A program made the translations under genes and the position numbers. Shown here piece by piece: positions 10,173 to 20,307 of a stretch of 64,000 bases of DNA. The notes beneath the pieces are model-generated. The model was not told the origin of the DNA. It saw nothing but the letters and a program-made list of their open reading frames with translations, and did not search any database. Each line of letters begins with the position of its first letter. The first letter of the stretch is position 1. This DNA comes from Pectobacterium punjabense (GTDB lineage Bacteria > Pseudomonadota > Gammaproteobacteria > Enterobacterales > Enterobacteriaceae): NCBI RefSeq assembly GCF_012427845.1, contig NZ_CP038498.1, positions 4,526,001-4,590,000 of the forward strand, read 5' to 3'.

Positions 10173-11152
10173 GAGTGCTGATCGTGAAAACATCGTCAAT
10201 GGGCGATGTGCTGCATACGTTACCCGCCTTGACCGACGCGATGCAGGCTATTCCCGGTATCCAGTTCGACTGGGTGGTTGAAGAAGGTTTTGCACAAATT
10301 CCAAGCTGGCACCCGGCAGTTTCCCGCGTTATTCCGGTAGCGATCCGCCGCTGGCGCAAAAGCTGGTTCAGCGCCCCGATTCGTCAAGAACGTGCAGAAT
10401 TTAAGCGTCAATTACGCCAGTATCGCTATGATGCCGTTATTGACGCACAAGGGCTGATTAAAAGCGCGCTGCTGGTAACACGACTCGCCAACGGAAAGAA
10501 ACACGGATTGAACTGCAAGAGCGCGCGTGAGCCGCTGGCAAGCTGGTTTTATAACTATCGCCATCCGGTAAGCCGCAGGCAACACGCCGTAGAGCGCGTA
10601 CGCGAATTATTTGCCGCGAGTCTAGGCTATAGAAAACCCACTGAACGCGGCGATTATGCGATTGCCCAGCGCTTCCTCTCTCAATTACCCGCAGATGCCA
10701 ATCGCTATCTGGTGTTTCTCCATGCCACCACGCGTGATGAAAAGCACTGGCCTGAAATGCACTGGCGTGAACTCATTGCCCTATTGGCACCGAGTGGGCT
10801 GCGTATCAAACTCCCTTGGGGAGCGGAACATGAGCACCAGCGTGCATTACGGCTGGCGGAAGGGTTCCCACACGTTGAAGTCTTACCACGCCTGGCGCTG
10901 CAACAGGTCGCCGAGGTGCTGGCGGGCGCTAACGCCGTCGTCTCCGTCGATACCGGGCTTAGCCACCTGACGGCAGCGCTGGATCGCCCGAATATCACGC
11001 TGTACGGACCGACCGATCCAGGGCTGATTGGCGGTTATGGGATGAACCAGGTGGTGGAAATGTCTGAAAGCCAGAAAATGGAGACAATTCCCGCTAGCCT
11101 CGTCCATCAGAAATTAGAGAAGCTGATAGAATTACCTGCATCAGGCGAGTGA
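10169..11152 (+). CDS. waaC: LPS heptosyltransferase I
   Basis: A 327-residue GT9 enzyme that transfers the first L,D-heptose to Kdo of Kdo2-lipid A. The N-terminal segment [20 protein letters not shown] and the C-terminal [25 protein letters not shown] are the typical WaaC signatures; the acceptor-binding segment [11 protein letters not shown] is also present. It overlaps waaF by four bases upstream and waaL by four bases downstream. Confidence 0.97.
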   Translation: MRVLIVKTSSMGDVLHTLPALTDAMQAIPGIQFDWVVEEGFAQIPSWHPAVSRVIPVAIRRWRKSWFSAPIRQERAEFKRQLRQYRYDAVIDAQGLIKSALLVTRLANGKKHGLNCKSAREPLASWFYNYRHPVSRRQHAVERVRELFAASLGYRKPTERGDYAIAQRFLSQLPADANRYLVFLHATTRDEKHWPEMHWRELIALLAPSGLRIKLPWGAEHEHQRALRLAEGFPHVEVLPRLALQQVAEVLAGANAVVSVDTGLSHLTAALDRPNITLYGPTDPGLIGGYGMNQVVEMSESQKMETIPASLVHQKLEKLIELPASGE

Positions 11153-12432
11153 TATCGCTCCCGACTGTGAACAAATACATGCTTAATGAATTAAGGTACG
11201 AACTGGGCAAAACGCCCAGTATAAGTTCGGCTGTCGCACTTAACGCCGTCTTCCCCGGCTGTTTACTCACATTAGCCATTATGCCATTTAGTAGCATTCT
11301 TGCCGGATGGCTTTTTTATCTCACTGGCACGCTATCCGTTTTCTATGTAGTGACACACCTAAAAGCTATCGTGGGCGCTAAGCGACGTCTACTTATTCCA
11401 CTTTGCCTGCTAGCTATCGGTATAACCAACCTCATTTGGTATCACCACTATTATCAACCCGATAGTCTTTTCCCCTATGTGTATAACGCCTACAAGACAT
11501 CTGCGCACGCCGGGATTTTGGGCGCGTTTATCCTGCTGACGGCATTGCATATCACCCAAAAACAACGAAAGCAGTCGCTCTTCTACATCATCGCAATTTG
11601 TGTATTAGCGCTAGGTTATGCGTTCTATCAGTCGCTGTTCAGTGGAATGCATCGCATTGGGTTGATATTTGGCACGGCAACCAGCGCCGCCTATTTTCTT
11701 ACTTTTATTGGTGCGTTAAGCGCACAGGCGCTGCTGAAGCTCGATTCAACCTATAAGTATTATCTCTATCTGGTACATTTTCTGTTAGTCACGATAGCCA
11801 TTCTACTGACAGAAACCCGGGCTGCTATGTTTGTCTACCCTATTGTGGGCGCAACCATTTTATTGTCAGAAGTCAGACACGATAAACGTTTGTTCATAAA
11901 GGAATTCATTGGTTCAGTAACAACACTTCTCCTATGCTTATTCCTGTTTCAGGAGACGATTCATCAACGCGTCAACGACCTGTTCAACGACGTACATAGC
12001 TACAGCATGAATAACAGCAAAACATCAGTGGGTGCGCGCATCGCCATGTACCAATCTGGTATAGAAGCAGGAGAAGAAGCATTATTGGGGCAATCTGCCG
12101 AACAGCGTGCCGCCCAGATCATTACACAAGCGGAACAAAAGCCGAGTTTAGCGGGTGCTGTCGAGTATCTGAATGTCCATCTACATAATGAAGTGGTTGA
12201 TGCCTTTTCCCTTAAAGGGTTACCGGGGGCGATATTACTAATATTGCTCTATGCCTCCTTATTCTATTTTTCATTTTTTGTTCTACGTAGCCACCTCTCC
12301 GTCGCGCTACTTTTTGCTCTGATTATGTATGGACTTAGCGATGTCATCCTTTATTCACGGGATATGCTTATTACGTGGCTAATGACGTTTTGCCTTGGCA
12401 CAACGCTGACCGGAAAATGGTTAAAGAATTAA
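11149..12432 (+). CDS. waaL: O-antigen ligase WaaL
   Basis: A 427-residue polytopic membrane protein with about ten to twelve hydrophobic segments and a large periplasmic loop near residues 260-350. The segment [19 protein letters not shown] holds the conserved His-Asn and Gly positions of the Wzy_C/O-antigen ligase family. WaaL joins undecaprenyl-linked O-antigen to the lipid A-core at the periplasmic face. Translation starts at a GTG that overlaps the waaC stop. Ligases diverge greatly in sequence, so position after waaC supports the name as much as sequence does. Confidence 0.9.
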   Translation: MISLPTVNKYMLNELRYELGKTPSISSAVALNAVFPGCLLTLAIMPFSSILAGWLFYLTGTLSVFYVVTHLKAIVGAKRRLLIPLCLLAIGITNLIWYHHYYQPDSLFPYVYNAYKTSAHAGILGAFILLTALHITQKQRKQSLFYIIAICVLALGYAFYQSLFSGMHRIGLIFGTATSAAYFLTFIGALSAQALLKLDSTYKYYLYLVHFLLVTIAILLTETRAAMFVYPIVGATILLSEVRHDKRLFIKEFIGSVTTLLLCLFLFQETIHQRVNDLFNDVHSYSMNNSKTSVGARIAMYQSGIEAGEEALLGQSAEQRAAQIITQAEQKPSLAGAVEYLNVHLHNEVVDAFSLKGLPGAILLILLYASLFYFSFFVLRSHLSVALLFALIMYGLSDVILYSRDMLITWLMTFCLGTTLTGKWLKN

Positions 12433-12583
12433 CCCTGTTATAATTAGCAGGTGGCAATAGCATTTACCCCTGTGAGAGAAATGTGGGTTCTAGTACCATA
12501 CGGAGGTTTAGCACAATATGTGCTGTAGCAACATCGCGAGATAAATTTGCGTTCCGCAAATCGCTATGAAGTCTTGAATCATC

Positions 12584-12622
12584 TCAGTTAACTGGTAGCT
12601 GTCGAGCCAGGGGCGGTAGCAT
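12584..12622 (+). promoter_or_regulatory. JUMPstart / ops element upstream of the waaQ operon
   Basis: The stretch reads cagttaactggtagct, then gtcgagccagg, then GGCGGTAGCAT at 12612-12622. The last 11 bases match the ops consensus GGCGGTAGnnT, and the preceding bases match the JUMPstart pattern. In enterobacteria this element pauses RNA polymerase and recruits RfaH, which prevents premature termination in long LPS and capsule operons. It lies 46 bp before the waaQ start codon, as expected. Confidence 0.93.
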
Positions 12623-12667
12623 ACCCGCAATAAAATAATAACCTTTTGATTAAATGAAGGAAAACGA

Positions 12668-13738
12668 GTGAGTCAACGCATCATCTCCTATCACCGGATT
12701 CTTGTAGTAAAGCTCAGATATCATGGCGATATGCTGCTGACCACTCCGCTCATCAGCACGCTGCAAGCAAATTATCCTGACGCCAAAATCGACGTATTGC
12801 TGTACCAGGATACGATGCCAATTCTCTCCGCAAACCCAGAGATACATCAGATTTATGGGCTCAAGAGAAAGACCGGAACGCTTTTAGAAAAAATCCGTAA
12901 TTTCACAGAAACCAGGCAAGCGCTTAAACAAAATAATTACGATCTGATCGTCAATCTAGCTGACCAGTGGCCGATTGCTCTATTAGTCAAATCATTGGGA
13001 TGTCGCAGTATTGCTCTCGATCGGGGCAATAACCTGAAAGGAAAGATATGGCGTTCATTTTTCAGTGATTGTGTTCCGCCAATAGGCGCGCATATTGTTG
13101 AGCAAAATCTTTATCTCCTCACCCCGCTCAACTTACCAGCGTCAAATACGCGCTCCCGGTTATCCCTGTATTATCGTCAGGAAGATGCCCAAAGCATCAT
13201 AAACCAACGCCCTACACTGTTAACGCAGCGCTACGTTGTCATCCAACCCACAACTCGCCAATACTACAAATACTGGGACAACGACAAATTCGCTCAGGTC
13301 ATTGATTATCTTAAAACCAAAAATCTGGAAGTCGTTTTAACCTGTGGTCCTTCTGAAGACGATTTAAATGTGGTGCAAGATATTCACGCACAGTGCACAC
13401 ATAAACCCGATATGACCTTCGCAGGTAAAACGAGTTTTCTGGAGTTGGCCGCACTCATTGACAACGCTGTATTGTATATCGGCGTAGACTCGGCCCCGAT
13501 GCATATGGCGGCCGCGTTGGATACACCACTAGTGTGCCTGTTTGGTCCAACAGATTACAAATTATGGCGCCCGTGGTGCGACCGTTATAAGCAAATTTGG
13601 GCTGGGGAATATCAACAGATGCCAGCCCAACAGAATTACGATCAGACCATTAAATATTTGTCCTGTATTCCTGCACAAGCAGTGATTCAGGCATCGGAAA
13701 ACATGCTGCAAGAGACGCAGGAAGAGAATCCCAAATGA
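12668..13738 (+). CDS. waaQ: LPS heptosyltransferase III
   Basis: A 356-residue GT9-family enzyme. The N-terminal segment RILVVKLRYHGDMLLTTPLI and the C-terminal GVDSAPMHMAAALDTPLVCLFGPTDYKLWRPW are the marks of WaaQ, which adds the branch heptose (Hep III) to Hep II of the inner core. It starts at GTG 12668 behind AAGGAAAACGA and is the first gene after the JUMPstart element. Its stop overlaps the waaG start (ATGA at 13735-13738). Confidence 0.93.
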   Translation: MSQRIISYHRILVVKLRYHGDMLLTTPLISTLQANYPDAKIDVLLYQDTMPILSANPEIHQIYGLKRKTGTLLEKIRNFTETRQALKQNNYDLIVNLADQWPIALLVKSLGCRSIALDRGNNLKGKIWRSFFSDCVPPIGAHIVEQNLYLLTPLNLPASNTRSRLSLYYRQEDAQSIINQRPTLLTQRYVVIQPTTRQYYKYWDNDKFAQVIDYLKTKNLEVVLTCGPSEDDLNVVQDIHAQCTHKPDMTFAGKTSFLELAALIDNAVLYIGVDSAPMHMAAALDTPLVCLFGPTDYKLWRPWCDRYKQIWAGEYQQMPAQQNYDQTIKYLSCIPAQAVIQASENMLQETQEENPK

Positions 13739-14850
13739 AAATCGCCTTCTGTGTCTATAAATACTTTCCTTTCGGCGGGCTACAGCGGGATTTTCTAAGT
13801 ATCGCACAAACCTGCCAAAAACAAGGCCACGAGATTCGCGTTTACACGAGCGAATGGCAAGGTGACAAACCAGAAGGGTTCGACATCGTTCTCGTACCGA
13901 TATCAGGACTCGGTAACCATACTCGCCATCGCCGTTTTTCCGACTGGATACAACGCCATTTACAGCAACACCCTGTCGATCGCGTTGTCGGGTTTAGCAA
14001 AATGCCAGGGCTGGACTTCTACTATGCCGCAGAGGGATGTACGGCAGAAAAAGCGGTTCAGGAAAAAGGCTTTTTTTATCGACTAACACCCCGCTACCGC
14101 GGATATGCGGCGCTAGAACGCGATGTGTTCGATAGAAACAGCCACACGCGTATGCTGATGCTAACACCGCGGCAAATTGCCCATTTTCAGAAGCATTACG
14201 GCACACAGGATGAACGCTTCTTTATGCTGCCCCCAGGTATTTCATCGGATAGAAAATACAGCACGCGTTCTCCAGAGACGCGCACTCAATTTCGCCAGCA
14301 ACATAAGCTGGATGAAAACGGATTCGTTCTGTTACAGGTAGGCTCCGACTTCAAACGTAAGGGCGTTGGCCGCAGCCTGATCGCTATTGCTAGCTTGCCA
14401 CAGGAACTACGTCAACAGGTCGTGCTGCTCGTTGTCGGCCAAGACGATCCAAAACCGTTTCAACAGCAGGCTGAACAACTCGGTATCGGTAAACAAATAC
14501 ATTTCTTTTCAGGCCGAGACGATATTCCTGACTTTATGGCAGCGGCGGATCTGTTACTGCATCCGGCTCATCAGGAAGCAGCCGGCATTGTCTTGCTCGA
14601 AGCTATCGCAGCAGGATTGCCGATACTCGTTACCGATGCATGCGGTTATGCTTTTTACATTGAGCGCTCGCAGGCAGGACAAGTTATTTCCGAGCCTTTT
14701 AGCCAGACAGAACTGAATCACGCGTTATCACACGCGCTCAGTCAGCCAAAAACGCTCAAACAGTGGGCGGAAAATGCCCGCCACTTTGCCGACACGGAAG
14801 ATATTTATAGTCTGCCAGAAAAAGCAGCGCAGTTGATTATTGAATCATAA
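13735..14850 (+). CDS. waaG: LPS core glucosyltransferase I
   Basis: A 371-residue GT4 (GT-B fold) enzyme that adds the first hexose of the outer core to Hep II. The N-terminus MKIAFCVYKYFPFGGLQRDF and the donor-site segment HPAHQEAAGIVLLEAIAAGLPILVTDACGYA with the EAAGIVLLE signature match WaaG. It overlaps waaQ by four bases. WaaP, the heptose kinase that follows waaG in E. coli and Salmonella, is not found here. Confidence 0.93.
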   Translation: MKIAFCVYKYFPFGGLQRDFLSIAQTCQKQGHEIRVYTSEWQGDKPEGFDIVLVPISGLGNHTRHRRFSDWIQRHLQQHPVDRVVGFSKMPGLDFYYAAEGCTAEKAVQEKGFFYRLTPRYRGYAALERDVFDRNSHTRMLMLTPRQIAHFQKHYGTQDERFFMLPPGISSDRKYSTRSPETRTQFRQQHKLDENGFVLLQVGSDFKRKGVGRSLIAIASLPQELRQQVVLLVVGQDDPKPFQQQAEQLGIGKQIHFFSGRDDIPDFMAAADLLLHPAHQEAAGIVLLEAIAAGLPILVTDACGYAFYIERSQAGQVISEPFSQTELNHALSHALSQPKTLKQWAENARHFADTEDIYSLPEKAAQLIIES

Positions 14851-14913
14851 ATATTCTGACCTGTTTTTTGCAACACGTTATTCTCTTCGCTACTCATCCA
14901 ACACGGTAAGCAC

Positions 14914-15924
14914 ATGTACTTTGACAAAGAAAAAGTCATAAAAAACGTACACTCATTCTCGTATTCTAAAAAAAAACCTGAGTTAAATATAGCATTTGGT
15001 ACTGATGAAAAATTCATTTATGGCTGCGCCATAGCTATAGCGTCTACTCTATTAAAAAATCAGGATCACTGCTTATCCTTTCACGTGTTTACCGACAAAA
15101 TCAGTGATAGCGACAAAGCCAAATTTCAGGAAATGGCAAAGCAATATAATACAACCATTAATATCTATATCGTTGATTGTTCTTGGCTAAAAACATTACC
15201 AGAAACAAAACTCTGGAGCTATGCTATTTATTTCCGTTTCATTATTGCCGATTACTTTCATGGAGTACTTGATAAAGTTCTCTACCTTGATGCAGACATT
15301 ATATGTAATGGATCATTACAAGAATTAATAGAATTAGATGTTAGTAACCATATTTCCGCTGCGGTTCTAGATGGTGACAGGCACTGGTGGAGTGAGCGGG
15401 CACAAAAATTTAATCATCCTGAACTCAGCAATGGATACTTTAACTCTGGCGTTTTACTAATTGAAGTCAACAACTGGCATCAAGCAGCGGTAACAGAAAA
15501 TAGCATGCGTTTTTTGACCGATCCAAAGATGAAGAAAATTATCACTCATCCTGATCAAGATGTTTTAAATATATTATTGGCAGGAAAATTCTGCCACTTG
15601 GAAAATAAATACAACACACAGTTTAGTATAAATTATGAATTAAAATACAGTCATGGCGAGTCTGCACCTACGCCGATTTCCAGTGAGACTATTTTTATTC
15701 ATTACATCGGCCCTACTAAGCCCTGGCATAAATGGGCAGCTAATTATTCCTGTACGAAATATTTTTTAAAAGCCAAAGAACACTCGCCATGGAAAAATGA
15801 GTCGCTACTAGACGCAGTAACAGCGAGTAATATGCGATATTGTGCTAAGCATCAGTTTCATAATGGTGAAATTATTCGTGGAACACTGAGCTTCTTTAAA
15901 TATCTTTATAAAAAAGCATTTTAA
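14914..15924 (+). CDS. GT8 family LPS glycosyltransferase (WaaO/WaaI-like)
   Basis: A 336-residue GT-A fold glycosyltransferase of family 8. Visible signatures are LNIAFGTDEKFIYGCAIAIAS at residues 24-44, the metal-binding DAD at 126-128 in KVLYLDADIICNG, FNSGVLLIEVN, and the C-terminal HYIGPTKPWHKW. The family includes WaaI, WaaO, WaaJ and WaaR, which add galactose or glucose to the outer core. The precise sugar cannot be read from sequence. It shares its layout with the next gene, suggesting an old duplication. Base composition is clearly more AT-rich than in waaF or waaC. Confidence 0.88.
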   Translation: MYFDKEKVIKNVHSFSYSKKKPELNIAFGTDEKFIYGCAIAIASTLLKNQDHCLSFHVFTDKISDSDKAKFQEMAKQYNTTINIYIVDCSWLKTLPETKLWSYAIYFRFIIADYFHGVLDKVLYLDADIICNGSLQELIELDVSNHISAAVLDGDRHWWSERAQKFNHPELSNGYFNSGVLLIEVNNWHQAAVTENSMRFLTDPKMKKIITHPDQDVLNILLAGKFCHLENKYNTQFSINYELKYSHGESAPTPISSETIFIHYIGPTKPWHKWAANYSCTKYFLKAKEHSPWKNESLLDAVTASNMRYCAKHQFHNGEIIRGTLSFFKYLYKKAF

Positions 15925-15972
15925 AAAAATTTAAATTTCACATGCTAAATTTTCTTCTTTAAAGGTGATTTA

Positions 15973-16995
15973 ATGGTCTTTTCATCACATATCGATGTTC
16001 TTTCCACTTTCGAAAAGAGGCATCAACTAATCGCCGATAATGACACGCTAAACGTTGCTTATGGTATAGATAAAAACTACGCCGTTGGTTGTGGAATATC
16101 AGTAGCATCGATTCTCATCAATAATAATATCAATTTTACATTCCATATTTTTTCTGATGATTTTGATGATGAGTTTATTAAAAAATTAAATATTCTTGCG
16201 GGAAAATTCAAAACTAAAATCGTCTTATATAAAATAAATTCTGAAATGTTAAAAACATTGCCTTGTACTGATATTTGGTCGCATGCTATGTATTTCAGAT
16301 TACTAGCCTTTTCCCACCTTTCAGATAAAATCTCAAGCCTCCTCTATCTTGACGCTGATGTAATCTGTAAAGGTTCTTTAGCACAGCTTCACAAGTTGGA
16401 TACGGCACCACATGTTGCTGCCGTAATTCGTGATTTACCTGAAACACAAAAGAAATCAGCAAATCGATTAAAGATGACCGCCTTAGAAGGGAAATATTTT
16501 AACTCTGGTGTTTTATTCGTAAATTTAACTATCTGGAATGAATTGAATTTAACACAAAAGATATTTGATAAACTAAGAAATGGTGAGAAATCAATTCAAT
16601 ATCCGGATCAGGATGTCATGAATATATTGTTGCATGATAACGTAATCTTCCTTCCCAGAGAATATAATACTATTTATTCTATAAAAAGTGAGTTGAAAGA
16701 CCCAAGTCATCAAAAATATAAAGAAATTATAAAAAATACTACTATTCTCATACACTATACAGGTGTAACTAAACCTTGGCATAAATGGGCAAGCTATCCA
16801 TCGACTGTCTCTTTTCAGAGAGCATTTCATGAATCACCATGGTTGACCTCAGATCTAAAGGATGCAACTTTTTTCGTTGAGATGAAGAAAAAATATAAAC
16901 ATTTAATTGCACAAAAAAAATATTTCTCTGGATCTTTAAGTTGTTTTTTATACGGAATAAGAAAAATTTCAAAGAAAATCCGCAATTCATTATAA
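15973..16995 (+). CDS. second GT8 family LPS glycosyltransferase
   Basis: A 340-residue protein of the same GT8 family as its upstream neighbour. It shows LNVAYGIDKNYAVGCGISVAS, the DAD at residues 127-129 in LLYLDADVICKG, FNSGVLFVNL, and HYTGVTKPWHKWA near the C-terminus. It probably adds the next outer-core hexose after the first GT8 enzyme. A 48-bp AT-rich gap separates it from the preceding gene, and a degenerate IS630-type sequence starts 5 bp after its stop codon. Acceptor and sugar are unknown. Confidence 0.87.
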   Translation: MVFSSHIDVLSTFEKRHQLIADNDTLNVAYGIDKNYAVGCGISVASILINNNINFTFHIFSDDFDDEFIKKLNILAGKFKTKIVLYKINSEMLKTLPCTDIWSHAMYFRLLAFSHLSDKISSLLYLDADVICKGSLAQLHKLDTAPHVAAVIRDLPETQKKSANRLKMTALEGKYFNSGVLFVNLTIWNELNLTQKIFDKLRNGEKSIQYPDQDVMNILLHDNVIFLPREYNTIYSIKSELKDPSHQKYKEIIKNTTILIHYTGVTKPWHKWASYPSTVSFQRAFHESPWLTSDLKDATFFVEMKKKYKHLIAQKKYFSGSLSCFLYGIRKISKKIRNSL

Positions 16996-17000
16996 ATATA

Positions 17001-17116
17001 CTAAATGATTTTGCAAAATAGTAGATCGCCTGAAGGGAACTCAATCCGACGAGTGTAATTTGATCAATCGCCAACCCAATACAAACCACTAGCCGAACTG
17101 AGCGATACTGAGCGGT
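17001..17116 (-). mobile_element. degenerate end of an IS630-family element
   Basis: This non-coding stretch aligns, in reverse orientation, with the right end of the intact IS630-family element at 58733-59888. Shared blocks include aaatagtagatc, tgaagggaactca, tgatcaatcgcca and actgagcgat in the same order, and it begins with ctaaatg like the terminal repeat ctaaatagcttcgc. No transposase reading frame remains. The other end is not clearly visible within the next 200 bp. It sits between the GT8 pair and the HtrL-like gene and may record rearrangement of the LPS cluster. Confidence 0.8.
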
Positions 17117-17329
17117 GAAACATGACTGTTTTTAGGATCGCTAACATGCTATGTACTGCTCGCTAATCTATCGGAAGATGAGTAATTCTACTGGCTATTT
17201 ATCAATATATCCTGATAAATGAATCCAAAAAATAGGTTATTTATGATTTCTTAACTCGTCTAATGATATATTAATATTTTTCACATCTTACTTAATTACA
17301 TTCTATCTTATTAAGATAATAGGAAAAAA

Positions 17330-18205
17330 ATGGCTCCCTCCATAACAATTGTTACCGCATTCTTTGATATAGGTCGAGGAAATTGGACTCCAGAAAATGG
17401 CCACACCCCATACTTCCATAGAACAACAGACACTTATTTTGAGTATTTCAATAACCTTGCCCGCCTTGACAACAAAATGGTTATATTTACGTCAAATGAG
17501 TTTAAAGATCGCATAAAAGAAATAAGAGGAGAAAAACCGACAGAAATAATAGTTCTTGATTATAAAAATAAATTGAATAGGCTGCGAAATAAAGTATCAA
17601 AAATTCAAAAATCTACGGAATTTAAAACTAAACTAAACAAAGAACAGTCAATTAGCCCCGAATATTTCTCACCAGACTATGTTATAGTCTGTAACCTTAA
17701 AAGCTATTTCGTCGCTAAATCCATTAGCATGGGGTTAATTGAAACAGATTTTGCTGCTTGGATAGATTTCGGCTATTGCAGAAACGAGAAAGTATTAAAT
17801 GGGCTTACACAGTGGAATTATTCATTCAATAGAGAAAAAATACATTTTTTTACCATAAATAAAAACTTGGAGGTAAATTCATTAGACTCTGTTTTTGATA
17901 AAATGTTTAATAATGAAGTTTTTATTATTGGCGGGGCTATCGTAGGTACTAAAGATAAGTGGGACGAATTTTTTAATCTTGTCTGGCGTTGCCAAAAATT
18001 GACCTTACAGGAAAAAATAATTGATGATGATCAAGGTATTTTTATTATGTGTTACTATAAAAATAAAGATTTAATACAATTAAACTATCTTGGAAAAAAC
18101 AATTGGTTTAATTTATTTAGAAAATATAACCAAAAATCCTTGTTCTCTAAAATAGAGAAATTTAGAGAAAAATTACTTTCTCACTTTTTCTCTACTAATC
18201 CATAA
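17330..18205 (+). CDS. HtrL/YibB family protein, probable LPS glycosyltransferase
   Basis: A 291-residue protein whose start, SITIVTAFFDIGRGNW, and following HTPYFHRTTDTYFEYFNNLARLDN resemble the HtrL_YibB family; E. coli yibB lies beside its LPS core genes and Campylobacter WlaTC is related. The segment FAAWIDFGYCRN could contain the catalytic or metal-binding aspartate. The function is inferred as transfer of a sugar to LPS. It has a good Shine-Dalgarno (AATAGGAAAAAA) and is strongly AT-rich. It follows the IS630 remnant after about 210 bp of non-coding DNA. Confidence 0.75.
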   Translation: MAPSITIVTAFFDIGRGNWTPENGHTPYFHRTTDTYFEYFNNLARLDNKMVIFTSNEFKDRIKEIRGEKPTEIIVLDYKNKLNRLRNKVSKIQKSTEFKTKLNKEQSISPEYFSPDYVIVCNLKSYFVAKSISMGLIETDFAAWIDFGYCRNEKVLNGLTQWNYSFNREKIHFFTINKNLEVNSLDSVFDKMFNNEVFIIGGAIVGTKDKWDEFFNLVWRCQKLTLQEKIIDDDQGIFIMCYYKNKDLIQLNYLGKNNWFNLFRKYNQKSLFSKIEKFREKLLSHFFSTNP

Positions 18206-18352
18206 ATATATAGATATTATATATTTATTTTTATAATCATTATCTTTGATTACAAAGCATGAATGGGGAAAAATAATAAAAACAATAGAAATAAAGAACT
18301 AAGGAAAATAAAAAACCTAAAGATAAAAACACTTAATTAAATGGAATAATTT

Positions 18353-19141
18353 ATGACCGACACTTCTCTCTCCAATTACCATAATGTTCGTATACTATCG
18401 TTGTATTGGGACAATGTAGATCTACGTTTAGTTAATGCTCAGAAAAAAGTCTTTAATAAATTAGGTTTTCACATTGAACAGCAAAATTTCCATAATATAG
18501 ACCATGCAATATGGATGATGGAAGCTCTTGATAATACATCAGATGAAGATGTAATTATAATTGTTGATATTGATTGTATTCCTTTAAATTCAGATGCGGT
18601 ACATAAAGCAATAGACAGCGCATGTAATGGACGTATTTATGGTTGTACTCAATCAGCTAATCACATTGACTATCATTATATTTATGTTGCTCCAATGTTT
18701 CTCGCTTTAACAGGGAAAACCTGGCGTGGTGTAGGTCGCCCATCATTAATTGCAAATGACGAATTTGATGTTGCTGGCCGACTAACATTAGCAGCGCAAA
18801 ATGCCAAATACCCAATAGATTTTATCTACCCAACAATATCAGCCGTACCTAAATGGCTATTAGGTGACAGCCACGTGTATGGATTATTTACAATATACAA
18901 TAACGATTACCTTCATCTATTCGAGTCAAGAAATAAATTTCTCATTGAATGTTTTATCGAGTTATCAGATGAAATAATTCAATTTGGGGATAATATAGAT
19001 TATCGAAAATATGTAATAAAAGCATCAATAGAAAGTCACAATACACATTTAAAAAACCACCTAAATAAGAAAAGTATTTTAGGAAAGATAAAAAGAGAGT
19101 GGTCCCGTTTCAAAAAACGCAGGCTAGTCAAAAACCATTAA
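18353..19141 (+). CDS. probable GT-A type glycosyltransferase
   Basis: I do not recognise a named family. The 262-residue protein has an N-terminal alpha/beta region and a plausible metal-binding DxD at residues 72-74 inside IIIVDIDCIPLN, a common feature of GT-A enzymes that bind a nucleotide sugar. The C-terminus is strongly basic (KIKREWSRFKKRRLVKNH), which suggests peripheral binding to the inner membrane, as in many LPS transferases. It sits between two other glycosyltransferase genes in the AT-rich part of the LPS locus, which supports this role. The assignment is inference. Confidence 0.55.
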   Translation: MTDTSLSNYHNVRILSLYWDNVDLRLVNAQKKVFNKLGFHIEQQNFHNIDHAIWMMEALDNTSDEDVIIIVDIDCIPLNSDAVHKAIDSACNGRIYGCTQSANHIDYHYIYVAPMFLALTGKTWRGVGRPSLIANDEFDVAGRLTLAAQNAKYPIDFIYPTISAVPKWLLGDSHVYGLFTIYNNDYLHLFESRNKFLIECFIELSDEIIQFGDNIDYRKYVIKASIESHNTHLKNHLNKKSILGKIKREWSRFKKRRLVKNH

Positions 19142-19200
19142 TTATTAAGAATCACTATCTCTCTAAAATATAAACCCATAAATTTTAATTTTGGTAAAAT

Positions 19201-20175
19201 ATGAAAATAATATTTCATGAAAATCAATTATGCTATAGAGGAACAACCAATGCAATGTTCCATTATGCGTTAGAAAACCAACAGATTCTGGGGAATGAAT
19301 CTATAATTATATATGAAAAAAACAACCCAAATAATTTCCCTCAAGCAGTTGAATTGTTCAAAAAAAACTTTGCAACATATAATTACTCTTATCATTCTGA
19401 AATAAAAAAAATAATAAAAGAGACCCAATCAGATATTTTATATGTAATAAACTCGGGAAAAAAATCTGATGTAATAAGTGATGATATTAAAACTGTCGTT
19501 CATGCTGTGTTTAAAAACTATGAGCCACATGGTGATGTATATGCCTATGTCTCAAAGTGGCTTTCAGATGAGATGACTTCAGGCAAGGCTCCCTATGTAC
19601 CTCATATGATATCATTACCTGATGAAGAATCAGATCTGAGAACCACTTTAGGAATCCCTAAGGACGCAATCGTTTTCGGTAGACATGGCGGCGCAGATAC
19701 ATTTGATATAAAATTTGCTAGAAATGTTGTAAAAAAAATATCAAGAAAGAGGAAGGATATATTTTTCTTATTTTTAGGGACAGATTCATTCGTTAAGAAT
19801 AATTTCTTCTATAAATACGATAACATTATTTTTCTTAATGGAACCTCAAATCCAAAATATGTATCAAAATTTATAAATACATGCGACGCTTATCTTCATG
19901 CTAGAACTAACGGAGAAACATTCGGCATAGCTATTGGTGAATTCTCGATCAAAAACAAACCGATTATAACATGGGGATTATCCGATGAACGTTGTCATCT
20001 TGATATACTAGGAGATAAGGCAATAATATATAATAACGCTAATGACCTTAACCGTATAATCAGTGAATTTGATAGAGAGTATATGAAAAAACAAGATTGG
20101 GATTGTTATACTAAAGAATTTAACAAATTTTCAGTCATGAAAAAATTTGATAATGTTTTCCTAAAAACAAATTAA
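19201..20175 (+). CDS. GT4-like (GT-B) glycosyltransferase
   Basis: A 324-residue protein with a GT-B appearance. The segment IPKDAIVFGRHGGADTFDIKFA starts the C-terminal domain and resembles the linker and donor domain of GT4 enzymes. HARTNGETFGIAIGEFSIKNKPIITWG corresponds to the E-x7-E donor site (here ETFGIAIGE). The start MKIIFHENQLCYRGTTNAMF recalls the acceptor domain. It is AT-rich and part of the accessory LPS set. Donor and acceptor are unknown. Confidence 0.7.
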   Translation: MKIIFHENQLCYRGTTNAMFHYALENQQILGNESIIIYEKNNPNNFPQAVELFKKNFATYNYSYHSEIKKIIKETQSDILYVINSGKKSDVISDDIKTVVHAVFKNYEPHGDVYAYVSKWLSDEMTSGKAPYVPHMISLPDEESDLRTTLGIPKDAIVFGRHGGADTFDIKFARNVVKKISRKRKDIFFLFLGTDSFVKNNFFYKYDNIIFLNGTSNPKYVSKFINTCDAYLHARTNGETFGIAIGEFSIKNKPIITWGLSDERCHLDILGDKAIIYNNANDLNRIISEFDREYMKKQDWDCYTKEFNKFSVMKKFDNVFLKTN

Positions 20176-20307
20176 ATATAAAAAATGAAAATTGGCATAC
20201 AAAAATCAAACTGTAAATAGTTTAAATAACGATATTATAAAATACATCCACCACTCTAAAAACGATTTTTATATTGTGAATTTTGAATAGTGGTTTTTAT
20301 ATGGTCA

